From an uncultured Desulfovibrio sp. (GTDB taxonomy: Bacteria; Desulfobacterota; Desulfovibrionia; Desulfovibrionales; Desulfovibrionaceae): a stretch of 41,547 bases of DNA. The position numbers and the translations under genes are program-made. A model generated the notes under the pieces. It made no database searches. It was not told the origin of the DNA and saw only the letters and a list, made by a program, of their open reading frames with translations. The stretch is from positions 1 through 41,547 of the forward strand of contig NZ_CALVHE010000015.1 in the NCBI RefSeq assembly GCF_944327235.1. The letters run 5' to 3'. This document shows positions 7,257-16,782 of this stretch, piece by piece. How positions within the stretch are numbered: the stretch's first letter is position 1; each line of letters starts with the position of its first letter.

Positions 7257-8717
7257 TCAGGGGGCGGGCTGTTCCACCTGCTGGGAAAGAAAGATGAGCT
7301 CCTCGACCATGAGCAGCAGCTCCTCGATGAGACCGCCGCCCCGCATGGGATGGCCGAAGATGGCTTCCCGCTGATTGTCGAGGCCGCGCCTGTCCACGGC
7401 GTCCGGCACCGTGGGGGCCAGCGCCTCGGCCAGACGGCAGGCCAGCAGGTACCCCTCGGCCCCGGCCCGGAACAAACGCGCCAGATCCGCCAGCCGCTGC
7501 CCGCACCCTTCCCAGAAAGCCAGGGCCTGCGGCGAGGGCGCGAGCGAAGCCAGCGTATGCAGAGCGGTATGCAGATTGTTGCAGGTGCCGCCGGGCAGGC
7601 CCGCCTTCCAGCCCCAGAGCCACGGCGTGCGCCGGAAAAAGAGATGATGCTCCGCCGCCAGATCGAGCACCTCGCGGACGCAACGCAGCGCCTCCCGCAG
7701 GGGCGCGCGGGCCGCCGCGGGCCAGAAGACGGCCTCCGCCGGGGCATCCATATCCCAGGCGGGCACATGTTCCGTGGACGGCTCCCAGCCGGACAGCTCA
7801 CGCAGCAGATGGGCCAGCCAGCGGTTGGCGTCCGGGCTGTCCGGAGTCTCCAGATGCGAATAGCTGAGGACGTAGCGGCCCTGCCCGTAGTTGCCCGCCG
7901 CCATGAGCGGCTGATCCGTCAGGAAGTCCGCCGAAAGATTCACGCCGTACAGCGCCTGCCAGGCCTCAAGGACATGTTCCGGTATCCGCTGCAGCGGCAG
8001 GTCGGCCAGCCAGAAATCCCTGTCCGGGCTGTGATAACCGGCCAGCACGCTCACGCTGTCGCCCGGCGTGGGGGCAAAGCGGCCCGGCCACCAGACCGGC
8101 AGGGACGGCCTGTGAGCGGCGGCCTCCGGCGCGGGGCCGCGTTCGCAGCGTCCGCGTACGCCCTCCCGCGTGCATCCCCGCCAGCAGGGCGGCACCAGCG
8201 CGCAGGCATCATCCCCCAAAGGCGGACGCAGGGGATCGACGACCTCGGCCGCTGCGGCATCCGGGACGGCGGGCGTGGCGCTCCCGTCCGGCAGACACGA
8301 GCGCACCCGCACCAGCGCATGACCGGAAATGAGGTGCTGCTGCCGTTCGGGATAGCTGCCGCGCGACCACGGGCAGATGTGCAGGCCCTCCTCGGCACGA
8401 GCATGACTGAGGGCCAGCCCGGCCCCGCCGCAAAAGCCCAGATAGCGCCCGCCCTCGCGCAGCCAGCGGCGCACGGCCTCGCGGCCCGTCTCGCCCAGGG
8501 CCTGCGCCTTGAGCCGGGCATTCCCGCCCGGCGCCATGAGCAGCGGCGCGGCCTGCCCTGCTCCCTGCGGCTTGCCTAAAAGGCCGCCATTGGCTATGTC
8601 TTTTCCCTTGACCAGACGAGAGGGCAGGCCCAGCGCGCGAAGAGCGCGCCAGACCATGAGACCCCAGATGTGGGAATCGTCCCAGAGGACGAGTATCGTG
8701 GGTTGCGTGACCTGCAT
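7257..8717 (-). CDS. BPL_N-domain (glutamine-amidotransferase-like) protein
   Basis: A 486-residue protein whose N-terminal about 260 residues resemble the biotin-protein-ligase N-terminal domain, a class I amidotransferase-like fold. APGG (62-65) and a nucleophile-elbow GFCGGAG with Cys96 are visible, then segments such as YHSPDRDFWLADLP and the GNYGQGRYVLSYSHLE element (about 287-302), where the glutamine-amidotransferase His is expected. No biotin-ligase catalytic domain follows. Instead there is an about 180-residue helical C-terminal region ending in LIEELLLMVEELIFLSQ. The start at 8717 has only a weak ribosome site but matches the domain start. It diverges from valS with 38 bp between starts. 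The biochemical role is unknown. Confidence 0.8.
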   Translation of the reverse strand: MQVTQPTILVLWDDSHIWGLMVWRALRALGLPSRLVKGKDIANGGLLGKPQGAGQAAPLLMAPGGNARLKAQALGETGREAVRRWLREGGRYLGFCGGAGLALSHARAEEGLHICPWSRGSYPERQQHLISGHALVRVRSCLPDGSATPAVPDAAAAEVVDPLRPPLGDDACALVPPCWRGCTREGVRGRCERGPAPEAAAHRPSLPVWWPGRFAPTPGDSVSVLAGYHSPDRDFWLADLPLQRIPEHVLEAWQALYGVNLSADFLTDQPLMAAGNYGQGRYVLSYSHLETPDSPDANRWLAHLLRELSGWEPSTEHVPAWDMDAPAEAVFWPAAARAPLREALRCVREVLDLAAEHHLFFRRTPWLWGWKAGLPGGTCNNLHTALHTLASLAPSPQALAFWEGCGQRLADLARLFRAGAEGYLLACRLAEALAPTVPDAVDRRGLDNQREAIFGHPMRGGGLIEELLLMVEELIFLSQQVEQPAP

Positions 8718-8755
8718 AACAAGACAGTATTGCCGCCTTTCATGGAGAAAGCAAG

Positions 8756-11425
8756 ATGGCTGACACCCTCCCCAAGGGCTATGAGCCCCGTGATGTGGAA
8801 GAGCGCTGGCGCGCCCACTGGCAGGACAACAAGACTTTCACGCCCGACCCCGACGCGCCGGGCGATCCCTACTGCATCGTCATCCCGCCGCCCAACGTCA
8901 CCGGCGCGCTGCACATCGGCCATGCCCTGAACCAGACGCTCATCGACGTGCTTTGCCGCCATGCCCGCCAGAAGGGCAAGAACGTCCTCTGGATCCCCGG
9001 TACGGACCATGCGGGCATCGCCACCCAGAACGTGGTGGAACGCGCTCTGGCCAAGGAGGGGAAGACCCGTCAGGACCTCGGCCGGGAAGCCTTCATCGAA
9101 CGCGTCTGGCAATGGCGGGAAGATTACGGGCACCGCATCCTCAATCAGGTCCGCGCCCTGGGGGCCTCCGTGGACTGGACGCGCCTGCGCTTCACCATGG
9201 ACGAGGGGCTTTCCCGCGCCGTACGCAAGGTCTTCGTGCAGCTCTTCAACGAGGGACTGATCTACAAGGGAGACTACATCATCAACTGGTGCTCCCGCTG
9301 CCACACGGCCCTGGCCGATGACGAGGTGGAACACGAACCGCACCGGGGCAAGCTCTGGAAGGTGCGCTACCACCTCGAGGACGGCAGCGGCGAGATCGTC
9401 ATCGCCACCACCCGTCCGGAGACCATCCCCGGCGACACCGCCATTTGCGTGCATCCCGAAGACGAACGCTACGCCCATCTGGTGGGCAAGTCGGCCATCG
9501 TGCCCGTGCTGGGTCGCCGTATCCCCATCATCGCGGACAGCTATGTGGATCGGGAGTTCGGTACCGGGGCCCTCAAGGTCACGCCCTGCCATGACCATAA
9601 CGACTGGGCGCTGGGCCGCACGCACAAGCTGGAATTCGTGCAGGTCATCGACGAGAACGGCGTCATGAAGGCCGAGGCCGGGCCGTATGCCGGTCTGACC
9701 AAGGAAGCCTGCCGCGAGAAGATCGTGGCCGATATCGAGGCCGCCGGGGACCTGCTGGGCGTGGAGGAGCTGGACCATGCCGTGGGGCACTGCTACCGCT
9801 GCCATACCGTGGTGGAACCGCACGTCTCCACGCAGTGGTTCGTGGCCACCACCAAGATGGCCCCGGCCGCCCGCGCCGCCGTGCCGGAACTGACGCGCAT
9901 CCTGCCCGAATCCTGGGCCAAGACCTATTATCACTGGCTGGACAATATCCGCGACTGGTGCATCAGTCGTCAGATCTGGTGGGGCCACCGCATCCCGGCC
10001 TGGACCTGCGCCCAGTGCGGCAAGCTCATCGTGAGCGAGGACGATCCGACCGCCTGCCCGCAGTGCAGCGGCAGCGACCTCAGGCAGGACGAGGACGTGC
10101 TGGACACCTGGTTCTCCTCCGCGCTCTGGCCGTTCTCGACTATGGGCTGGCCGGAAAAGACGAAGGACCTTGCCCGCTGGTATCCCACCAGCGTGCTGGT
10201 GACCGGCTTCGACATCATCTTCTTCTGGGTGGCCCGCATGATGATGATGGGCCAGCACTTCATGGGTCAGGTCCCCTTCCATGACGTCTATCTGCACGCG
10301 CTGGTGCGGGACGAGTCGGGCCGCAAGATGTCCAAGTCCACGGGCAACGTCATCGACCCGCTGGAGATGATCGACAAATACGGCTGCGATGCCCTGCGCT
10401 TCACCCTCACCGCCTTTGCGGCCATGGGCCGGGACATCCGCCTGTCCGAGGCCCGCATCGAGGGCTACCGCCACTTCATCAACAAGATATGGAACGCGGC
10501 CCGCTTCGCGCTCATGAACCTGCCGGAAACGGCTCCCGCTCCGGTGGACCTGAGCACGGTGGAGGGACTGCATCATCAATGGATCCTGCACCGTCTGGAA
10601 GCCGTCAAGCAGGAGATGGACGCGGCGCTGGAGGAATACCGCTTCAACGACGCCGCCCAGACCGGCTACAAGTTCCTGTGGAACGAGTTCTGCGACTGGT
10701 ATCTTGAGCTCATCAAGCCCGACATGCAGGACGAGTCCCGCAAGCCCGTGGCCCAGTATGTGCTTTGGACGGTGCTGCGCGAGCTGCTGCTCCTGCTCCA
10801 TCCCATCGTCCCCTTCGTGACCGCGGAGATCTGGCACGCCCTGCCCGTGCCCGCCGGGGAACAGCCCACGGACATCGCGCTGGAGCCCTACCCCGCCGCC
10901 CGCCCGGCCTGCGTCCGTCCCGAAGAGGCCGCCCGCATGGAGCTCATCCAGGGCGTCATCGTGGCCGTGCGCACCATCAAGGCCGAGCTCAACATCAGCC
11001 CGGCCCACAAGGTGGGCCTGCTCCTGCATCCCGCCGACGCCGCGCAGGCCGCCCTGCTGGAAGCCAGCCGCCCCATGATCTTCCCCCTCGCCCGGCTGGA
11101 GAGCCTCGCCATCGGTACGGATCTCACCGCGCCCAAGGCCTCGGCCTCCTCCGTGGTCTGCGGCTGTCAGGTCATCGTGCCGCTCAAGGGCGCGGTGGAC
11201 CTCAACGGCGAACTGGCCCGTCTGGACAAGGAACTGGCCAAGCTGGAAAAGGATGTGGCCGGCGTACAGGCCAAGCTGCATAACGAAAGCTTCACCAGCC
11301 GCGCCCCGGCCGAAGTGGTGGCTCGTGAACGCGAACGGGCCGAAACGCTGCTGGACAACCGCGCCAAGCTGCTGGCCCTGCGTGAACGCTTCCGCGAAGC
11401 GCTTGGGGATGAAGGCAATGCCTAG
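8756..11425 (+). CDS. valS: valyl-tRNA synthetase
   Basis: An 889-residue class I synthetase. HIGH is at residues 53-56 in PPNVTGALHIGHALN. An editing (CP1) domain lies in the middle, with TTRPETIPGDTAICVHPED and FGTGALKVTPCHD. KMSKS is near residue 525 in GRKMSKSTGN, then an anticodon-binding helical domain. The C-terminal coiled-coil tRNA-binding arm (LARLDKELAKLEKDVAGV) is present, so the enzyme is full length. It attaches valine to tRNA-Val and hydrolyses mischarged Thr-tRNA. ATG 8756 follows GGAGA. Its stop overlaps the start of the next gene by eight bases, suggesting translational coupling to the exported protein downstream. Confidence 0.98.
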   Translation: MADTLPKGYEPRDVEERWRAHWQDNKTFTPDPDAPGDPYCIVIPPPNVTGALHIGHALNQTLIDVLCRHARQKGKNVLWIPGTDHAGIATQNVVERALAKEGKTRQDLGREAFIERVWQWREDYGHRILNQVRALGASVDWTRLRFTMDEGLSRAVRKVFVQLFNEGLIYKGDYIINWCSRCHTALADDEVEHEPHRGKLWKVRYHLEDGSGEIVIATTRPETIPGDTAICVHPEDERYAHLVGKSAIVPVLGRRIPIIADSYVDREFGTGALKVTPCHDHNDWALGRTHKLEFVQVIDENGVMKAEAGPYAGLTKEACREKIVADIEAAGDLLGVEELDHAVGHCYRCHTVVEPHVSTQWFVATTKMAPAARAAVPELTRILPESWAKTYYHWLDNIRDWCISRQIWWGHRIPAWTCAQCGKLIVSEDDPTACPQCSGSDLRQDEDVLDTWFSSALWPFSTMGWPEKTKDLARWYPTSVLVTGFDIIFFWVARMMMMGQHFMGQVPFHDVYLHALVRDESGRKMSKSTGNVIDPLEMIDKYGCDALRFTLTAFAAMGRDIRLSEARIEGYRHFINKIWNAARFALMNLPETAPAPVDLSTVEGLHHQWILHRLEAVKQEMDAALEEYRFNDAAQTGYKFLWNEFCDWYLELIKPDMQDESRKPVAQYVLWTVLRELLLLLHPIVPFVTAEIWHALPVPAGEQPTDIALEPYPAARPACVRPEEAARMELIQGVIVAVRTIKAELNISPAHKVGLLLHPADAAQAALLEASRPMIFPLARLESLAIGTDLTAPKASASSVVCGCQVIVPLKGAVDLNGELARLDKELAKLEKDVAGVQAKLHNESFTSRAPAEVVARERERAETLLDNRAKLLALRERFREALGDEGNA

Positions 11426-12281
11426 GCATCTGCGTGTTCTGACGGCGACCCTGCTCTGCGGGGTCGCCCTTTTGTTGCTGGCCGCCCCCGTAGAGGCCGC
11501 TCTGCCCGCCACGGAAACGCAGCGCATCGTCTCGGACATGCTGAACGTGCTGGACGACGACTCGCCGGCGCAGGCCCTGCGGGACATCGCCCGCTATCGG
11601 GAGGCGGGTTTCATCTACCAGCCCGCGCTGGCCGTGTCCGAGGAAACGTGCCCTTCGGACGGCGATCCTGATCAGCGCGCCGTGCTCAGCGGCATGGTGG
11701 CCGCGGATCGCGCCTTTGCCTTCTTTTTCGGCGATCCGGAGGACGCCACCCGCGAAAATCTCCTCTTCCAGACCTTTACCGATCGGTCCGGCAAGATACC
11801 CTTGTTGCCGTTGTGCCCGGATGATTACCATACCCTGCGCAATGAGCCGCACAGTGCGCGTGCGCGCGCCATCTGGGAAAGGTGCCGCAACATGGAATAC
11901 GCGTACTACGTGGAGGAGGCCAAACATGACGAGGGCCTGCTCCGCCTGTTGAGCGCGCATATTTACGGCATCTACATCGAACGTCTCTACATGACATCGG
12001 TCATGGTGCTGGCCGCGGCGGAAAGCGATCAGCTGGAACCGCTCTTCCTGGTGCATCAGACGCTTGCCTCGCATCACGGCAAGGCGCTGGAACTGCTGGG
12101 CAAGGAAGGGGTGTTGGGCGAGAGCCCCGAGGAAAACCGGCGGCGCGCCGTGCTGGTGAAGCGCCTGCAGGGCCTGCTGGTCGCCAACAAGGGCCGTCCC
12201 ACCCTGGACGGCCTGCGGGAGATCGTCACGCTCACGCAGGAAGAACGCGCCATCTACCTGACGCCCTGCCCGCTCCCCTGA
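11418..12281 (+). CDS. exported protein of unknown family
   Basis: The ATG at 11418 lies inside the end of valS (8-bp overlap), with GGGGAT and GAAGG upstream. The 287-residue product has a clear signal peptide (positive start, hydrophobic residues 8-22, AxA-like cleavage at APVEA-ALP), predicting a periplasmic protein. Mature features include ALRDIARYREAGF, the aromatic segment SAHIYGIYIERLYMTS (about 185-200) and a Leu/Arg-rich C-terminus. A frameshifted paralogue lies directly downstream (12524-13545). Shared blocks are DDDSPAQALRDIA, Y-G-I-Y-x-E and REIVSLTxEERA. I recognise no Pfam-level family; two copies in tandem suggest a lineage-specific envelope protein. Confidence 0.8.
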   Translation: MPRHLRVLTATLLCGVALLLLAAPVEAALPATETQRIVSDMLNVLDDDSPAQALRDIARYREAGFIYQPALAVSEETCPSDGDPDQRAVLSGMVAADRAFAFFFGDPEDATRENLLFQTFTDRSGKIPLLPLCPDDYHTLRNEPHSARARAIWERCRNMEYAYYVEEAKHDEGLLRLLSAHIYGIYIERLYMTSVMVLAAAESDQLEPLFLVHQTLASHHGKALELLGKEGVLGESPEENRRRAVLVKRLQGLLVANKGRPTLDGLREIVTLTQEERAIYLTPCPLP

Positions 12282-12317
12282 CGGCCCCTTGCCGGTCAGG
12301 TCAATACGAAAAAACGC

Positions 12318-12356
12318 AACGACCGTCCCGAGGCCCCCGGCTTTGGGACGGTCGTT
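12318..12356. terminator. terminator hairpin after the exported-protein gene
   Basis: AACGACCGTCCC (12318-12329) pairs perfectly with GGGACGGTCGTT (12345-12356), a 12-bp stem. Only GTTT follows on the plus strand; a run of six A precedes it and would serve as a T-tract for minus-strand transcripts. Confidence 0.65.
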
Positions 12357-12358
12357 TA

Positions 12359-12457
12359 GAGCAATTCCACATTGAAAATGTGGATTGCTCCGGTAGTCGC
12401 GAGAGCGACTACCCGCAACCAAACACACGGAAAAAACCACGCTTTTTCCATAGTGTG
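12359..12457. repeat. cluster of three consecutive hairpins
   Basis: Three separate inverted repeats follow one another. GAGCAATTCCACATT pairs with AATGTGGATTGCTC (12359-12390, one bulge). GGTAGTCGC pairs perfectly with GCGACTACC around GAGA (12392-12413). CACACGGAAAAA pairs with TTTTTCC...GTGTG (12424-12457). The spacing is too regular for a simple terminator and there is no reading frame. It may be a REP-type element or a structured RNA, and it lies just upstream of the frameshifted paralogue. Confidence 0.5.
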
Positions 12458-12523
12458 AGGGCAGCGTCAGCATTGAGATTGGACACGATTTCAATGCGAA
12501 TCCGCGCTATTGCCGAGGCTCCC

Positions 12524-13545
12524 ATGCTCCCACGTACGCTGTTCCTGTTCGCGTTTTGCTGCGTCCTGTCCCTGTCCGGCGGCCCTGCCTGCGCCAGTCC
12601 GGCGCCCCTTCCCGCCCCGCAGCGGACTTCCGGCCCTGAGAGCGCTGATCTCAAGCATCTGGTGGAGAAGGACGCCGACGAGTTCAGGGGATTCGTCATG
12701 CGAAACGGCATCAGCTTCCTCCCCGGCCCTCAGTATCCCGCACAGGAGGCCGCCCGCGAGGAGGCATACCGCATCGTCCTTGCCCTGCTGGATATCCTGG
12801 ACGGCGACGCCCCGGCGCAGGCCCTGCGGGACATTGCCGCTTGCCGCGCGGCGGGCGTCATCCATACACCGCAACACGCCATTGCCGAAGCGGCCATCCG
12901 TCTGCCGACATGGCCCTGGGAAGAAAAGGAGGATATCGTCCGCGACCGCCATGCCGTGCTCGGCGGCCTCATTGCCGCAGACCGAGATTTCGGGCTTGTT
13001 TTCGGAAGGCCGGACGGCTTTTTGCGGGAAAACATCCCGCTACGCATCGCCTGTCTCCCGCCCGAGATCTGCCCGCTCCGCCGTCGCCGGAAGAGGCGCG
13101 CATCCTGCGCCGCCGTCCGTACAGCGAACAGGCCCTGTCCGCAGCCGGAGCCTGCCGCAAGCGGGAATACGCGCAGCTGATCCGCGAGGCGGCCCGCAGC
13201 CGGACGCATCTGCGTCTGCTGGGAGCCTATCTCTACGGCATCTATGTGGAAAGTTGCCATCTGACCTCGCTCCTGCCGCCGGAGGAAACCGCGTGCGCCG
13301 GGTCGCCGGCCTGCCTTGCCCTGCGCCGGGGACTGTCCGACCGTCTCGGCAGGGGACTGCGCCTGCTGGGAGGCAAAGGGATGCTGGGCAACGGCGCGGA
13401 AAACGAGCGCCGGGCCGCGCTGGTCGAACAGCTGCAAGGCCTGTTAGCCGCAGGCGGCGAAGCCGACGCGGCGGCACGCCTGCGAGAGATCGTTTCCCTC
13501 ACCCGTGAGGAACGCGCACGGCATCTGCTCCCCTTCCTGCCCTGA
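12524..13545 (+). pseudogene. frameshifted paralogue of the exported protein at 11418
   Basis: The frame from ATG 12524 (alternatively 12494) gives a signal peptide ending near GGPACA-SP and runs in register with the upstream gene through LDGDAPAQALRDIA and AADRDFGLVFG. It loses similarity after ENIPLRIACLPPEICPL near 13075. The matching continuation (SPEEARILRRRPYSEQAL, then LGAYLYGIYVESCHLTSLL and REIVSLTREERARHL) is in the -1 frame and ends at the TGA closing at 13545. One base gained or two lost between about 13045 and 13090 would explain this. No slippery heptamer of the X-XXY-YYZ type was found, so programmed frameshifting is unlikely; a sequencing error remains possible. Both halves retain good coding character, so the lesion is recent. 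Confidence 0.75.
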
Positions 13546-13743
13546 CGCCGTCCTCTGCACAAGCTCTTCGGGCCGCAGCAAGCCCACAGTAACGATCTCG
13601 ACGTTTCACGACGTTCGGACGTTTTTTTCAGCATGGTAACGATAAATTACTTTTTTTTCCCTATGAATTTTTCTTTTTCTGTCGATAACTGAGAAAAATC
13701 CCCCTGTTCAACGTCATTTCCACGGCAAAAGCGAGAGGTGTCT

Positions 13744-15774
13744 ATGCGCCTGAACCTGACTCTCAAGGTGGTTTCCAGTCTCTTTTGCTCCATGCTGCTG
13801 ACCAGCGTCATCACCGTCGCCGTCGGCATCCACTTCATGACCCGACCACTGGAAGAGTCCATTGGCGATAGTCTTGAGCGGGTCCACCGCAACATGGACG
13901 CCGTCAATACGGCCACCTCTCAGCGCTACCGCTGCATCGGCCTTGCCCTGGCGGAAGACGGCGCCCTGCGCCGCGCCGTGGCGGAGGGCGACCGTCAGAC
14001 GGTCCAGACCCTGATCGACAATTTCGCCCGCCAGACCCAGATCGACGTCCTCAGCGTCGGCAACGCGGAGGGCCAGGTACTGGCCCGCAAGGACAGTCAG
14101 CAGGCAAGCGGCAACGAGTCTACCCTGCCTGCCGTCAAGAACGCCCTGGGCGGCGGTGAGACCGTGGGCCTCTGCTCCATCTCCGGTATCCCTCACCTGC
14201 TGGGCGCGGTACTGCCCCTGCGCGGTGAAGGCGGTAAGGTCATCGGCACCCTCGCACTGGGCGTCTCGCTCGACAAGCCGGATCATATCGACTGGCTCAA
14301 GCGGATCAACGACCTGGAAGTCACCTTCTTTGAAGGCGACACGCGCGTCATGACCAGTATCGTCGCCAACGGACAGCGCGCCGTGGGCACCCGGCTGGAG
14401 AGTCAGGAGATCCTGGATGCCGTGCTCAAGCAGGGCAAGCCCGCCACGCAGGAGAACATGATCCTCGGCGAACCTTACCGCTCCATCTACTGGCCGGCCC
14501 GCGATGCCGAAGGGGAGATCATCGGCATGTGGTTCGCCGGCGTGCCCGTGGCGACGCTGGATGATCTGCGCAACACGGGCATCTCCGTCACCTGCCTGGT
14601 CAGCGGGGTCGTCCTGCTGGTGCTGCTGGCCCTCTCGGTGCTGCTGGGCATCCGTCTGGCTCGCCCGGTGAAGCATATCACCGCCTACACGCTGGCAGTG
14701 GCCGCCGGCAACACGCAGGCGCGGCTGGATGTGCATGGCACGGACGACATGGGCCAGCTTGCCGACGCTCTGCGCGGCATGGTGAGCAGCCTGCAGCAGA
14801 GCACCGCCGAAGCCGAAGCCAAGACCCGCGAGGCCGAGGCGCGGGGCGAAGAGGCCCGCAAGGCCCTTGCGGAAGCTGAGGAAGCCCGCAAGCAGGCGGA
14901 AAGCGCGCGGCGCGAAGGTATGCTTGCCGCCGCGGCACGCATCGAAAGTGTCGTGGACTCCGTCAGTGAGGCCGTACGCAGCCTCAATGCGGAGATCGAG
15001 AACGCCAGCCAGGGAGCCAGCCAGGCGTCGGCCCGTCTGGGCGAAACGGCGACGGCCATGGAGGAGATGAACTCCACCGTGCTGGAAGTGGCCCGCAGCG
15101 CGGGCAACGCCGCCGATGTGTCCACCGAGGCCCGCAGCAAGGCCGACGAGGGCGCCAACGTCGTGGCCAAGTCCGTGCAGAGCATCCAGAGCGTGCAGGA
15201 TCAGTCCGGCCAGCTGCGGCAGGACATGAACACGCTGGCCGAACAGGCGCAGGCCATCAGTCAAATCATGAGCGTCATCTCGGACATCGCCGACCAGACC
15301 AACCTGCTGGCCCTCAACGCGGCCATCGAGGCTGCCCGCGCAGGCGACGCCGGGCGCGGCTTTGCCGTGGTGGCCGACGAAGTGCGCAAGCTGGCGGAAA
15401 AGACCATGAATTCCACCACGGACGTGGCTACGGCCATCCATGCCATCCAGAACAGCACCGACAAGAGCATGAAGCAGGTGGACATCGCTGTGGAGAACAT
15501 CAGTCAGGCCACGGGATTTGCCGACCAGTCCGGCGCGGCCCTCAAGGAGATCTTCCAGCTCATCGAGACCTCCTCGGATCAGGTGCGTGCCATCGCCGCG
15601 GCCAGCGAACAGCAATCCGCCGCCAGTGAGGAGATCAACCGCTCCATCAGCGAGGTCAACCAGCGGGCCGACGAGCTTGCCCGCGCCATGCGTACGGCGG
15701 CCGCCGCTGTGGAGAGCCTGAACACGCAGACTCAGAACCTGAGCCACATCGTCGAAGATCTCAAGAACAGCTAG
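13744..15774 (+). CDS. methyl-accepting chemotaxis protein with periplasmic Cache-type sensor
   Basis: A 676-residue transmembrane chemoreceptor. ATG 13744 follows GAGAGG by five bases; a GTG two codons earlier overlaps that site. TM1 is at about 9-32, then a periplasmic region of about 245 residues resembling a single Cache sensor. TM2 lies at about 280-306, a HAMP domain at about 305-355, and an Ala/Glu-rich coiled coil at 355-395. The C-terminal signalling hairpin carries the conserved tip [20 protein letters not shown] (about 513-532). Glu/Gln pairs typical of methylation sites flank the tip. It would signal through CheW/CheA; the ligand is unknown. It appears to be a single-gene unit. 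Upstream 13620-13705 is markedly AT-rich for this genome. Confidence 0.95.
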   Translation: MRLNLTLKVVSSLFCSMLLTSVITVAVGIHFMTRPLEESIGDSLERVHRNMDAVNTATSQRYRCIGLALAEDGALRRAVAEGDRQTVQTLIDNFARQTQIDVLSVGNAEGQVLARKDSQQASGNESTLPAVKNALGGGETVGLCSISGIPHLLGAVLPLRGEGGKVIGTLALGVSLDKPDHIDWLKRINDLEVTFFEGDTRVMTSIVANGQRAVGTRLESQEILDAVLKQGKPATQENMILGEPYRSIYWPARDAEGEIIGMWFAGVPVATLDDLRNTGISVTCLVSGVVLLVLLALSVLLGIRLARPVKHITAYTLAVAAGNTQARLDVHGTDDMGQLADALRGMVSSLQQSTAEAEAKTREAEARGEEARKALAEAEEARKQAESARREGMLAAAARIESVVDSVSEAVRSLNAEIENASQGASQASARLGETATAMEEMNSTVLEVARSAGNAADVSTEARSKADEGANVVAKSVQSIQSVQDQSGQLRQDMNTLAEQAQAISQIMSVISDIADQTNLLALNAAIEAARAGDAGRGFAVVADEVRKLAEKTMNSTTDVATAIHAIQNSTDKSMKQVDIAVENISQATGFADQSGAALKEIFQLIETSSDQVRAIAAASEQQSAASEEINRSISEVNQRADELARAMRTAAAAVESLNTQTQNLSHIVEDLKNS

Positions 15775-15784
15775 ACGCGGAAAG

Positions 15785-15823
15785 GATATGCCCCGCATGG
15801 ACGCAAGCCATGCGGGGCATATC
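15785..15823. terminator. 16-bp perfect hairpin after the chemoreceptor gene
   Basis: GATATGCCCCGCATGG (15785-15800) pairs perfectly with CCATGCGGGGCATATC (15808-15823) around a 7-base loop. It lies ten bases after the stop codon. There is no U-tract, so it may be a 3'-end stabiliser rather than a strict intrinsic terminator. Confidence 0.6.
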
Positions 15824-15887
15824 GATAACGGGGGGAACTGACGCGAGATGCACGGTCGTTCGCGTCGGCTCCCCCCGAATATGTCAT

Positions 15888-16030
15888 GGAACATTTTCTG
15901 TTTGAAACGTTTCGCGCTTCAAACCATCCGGCCTGTCACTTCGCGGAAAAAACGCGGTTTTCCCCTTGGGTTGGGCCGGGCGGCGCTGTGTACCTCCTCG
16001 CATCCCACCCTTTTCAAGGGCAAAATGCTC
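15888..16030 (+). repeat. dispersed ~145-bp palindromic repeat, copy 3 (near full)
   Basis: It shares GGAACATTTTCTGTTTG, TTCAAACCATCCGGCCTG, CTTCGCGGAAAAAACGCGG, GGGCCGGGCGGCGCTGTG and the terminal CCTTTTCAAGGGCAAAATGC with the other copies. It lies between the convergent chemoreceptor and DUF4190-like genes. Confidence 0.82.
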
Positions 16031-16191
16031 GAGGCGTCACGCGGCGTCATGTCGTCCGGGATGCCGCATCCCTGCCCGCCTGCGCTGGCGTGGCGCATGA
16101 TCCTCCGCTCCGCCGCGAGCGGCGGCAGTTGGAGCTGCCCGGCGGCATCATGCGACGCGTACGCTCCGGCGGGACGATCGGTCCAGGCTGC
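16031..16191. other. non-coding remainder of the 15775-16191 gap
   Basis: Besides the hairpin at 15785 and the repeat at 15888, this gap holds GC-rich sequence with a GCTCCGCCGC/GCGGCGG inverted stretch near 16108-16127. No gene or promoter is convincing. Confidence 0.5.
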
Positions 16192-16581
16192 CTACATGAG
16201 GAACTTGTTCACCGCCGTCATGATGGTGGCGGACGTGAAGAAGGAGAAGATGGAGATCAGCAGGGCCATGATGCCCAGAAAATACTGCTTCCTCCAGAGG
16301 GCCACACACCCCAGCACCACCGCCGGCGGGATGAAGAGCGGAGCAAGGATAAAGACGCTGGAGACCGCGCAGACCATGGCCGCGATGCCGATGATGCGGT
16401 TGGGCGCGACAGGAGCGGACGAATTGGCGCGCAGCAGAGCGTCGGCCGCGCCGCCGCCGAGGCTGTTGCGCGGAACGTAATTATCATCGTCACGCAGGAT
16501 TTCATCCGCCAGTTCGGGGTCGATGTCGCTGTCCTTGCTGCTGTCGATGACGACGCCGAGACGCTTGTTTTCTTCAGCCAT
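16192..16581 (-). CDS. small two-helix membrane protein, DUF4190-like
   Basis: A 129-residue protein from ATG 16581, preceded by AAGGAG. The N-terminal 60 residues are hydrophilic and acidic (cytoplasmic). Two hydrophobic segments follow, about 63-95 (with a Pro-Pro kink in PLFIPPAVVLG) and 99-122. The pattern of an RIIGIAAMVCAV helix, a short loop and a second helix resembles DUF4190-type membrane proteins, whose function is not established. It stands alone, convergent with the chemoreceptor and downstream of recD2 on the same strand. Confidence 0.75.
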   Translation of the reverse strand: MAEENKRLGVVIDSSKDSDIDPELADEILRDDDNYVPRNSLGGGAADALLRANSSAPVAPNRIIGIAAMVCAVSSVFILAPLFIPPAVVLGCVALWRKQYFLGIMALLISIFSFFTSATIMTAVNKFLM

Positions 16582-16782
16582 GATTCTGCTCCTTTTCCGA
16601 CAAGGCCGGGTATCCGGCAAGCGTGCCGTCGATTCTCCTTATCCTATTTGCCACGAATTGCAAATGCCTTTCCCATCGCCCTCCCCGGAAGGGCCGGGCG
16701 GAGCGACGCCTCTCCGCAAGCTGCTTGCGGCAAACCGCAATGCGGCGCGGGGCTCCAGATCTGACGGCAGGGCCGTGCCCGT

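Noticed and set aside
8594..11587. Open frame of about 1000 codons antisense to valS
   Set aside because: Same cause; valS is complete and unmistakable, and the antisense product has no recognisable motif.
13045..13090. Programmed -1 frameshifting in the paralogue of the exported protein
   Set aside because: No heptameric slippery sequence or downstream stem seen; a simple indel is the better reading.
13650..13705. GTCGATAA resembling a sigma28 -10 element upstream of the chemoreceptor
   Set aside because: No TAAA-type -35 at the needed spacing; left as an AT-rich upstream region only.
13714..15894. 726-codon frame antisense to the chemoreceptor
   Set aside because: Antisense shadow of a high-GC gene, with no ribosome site or domain.
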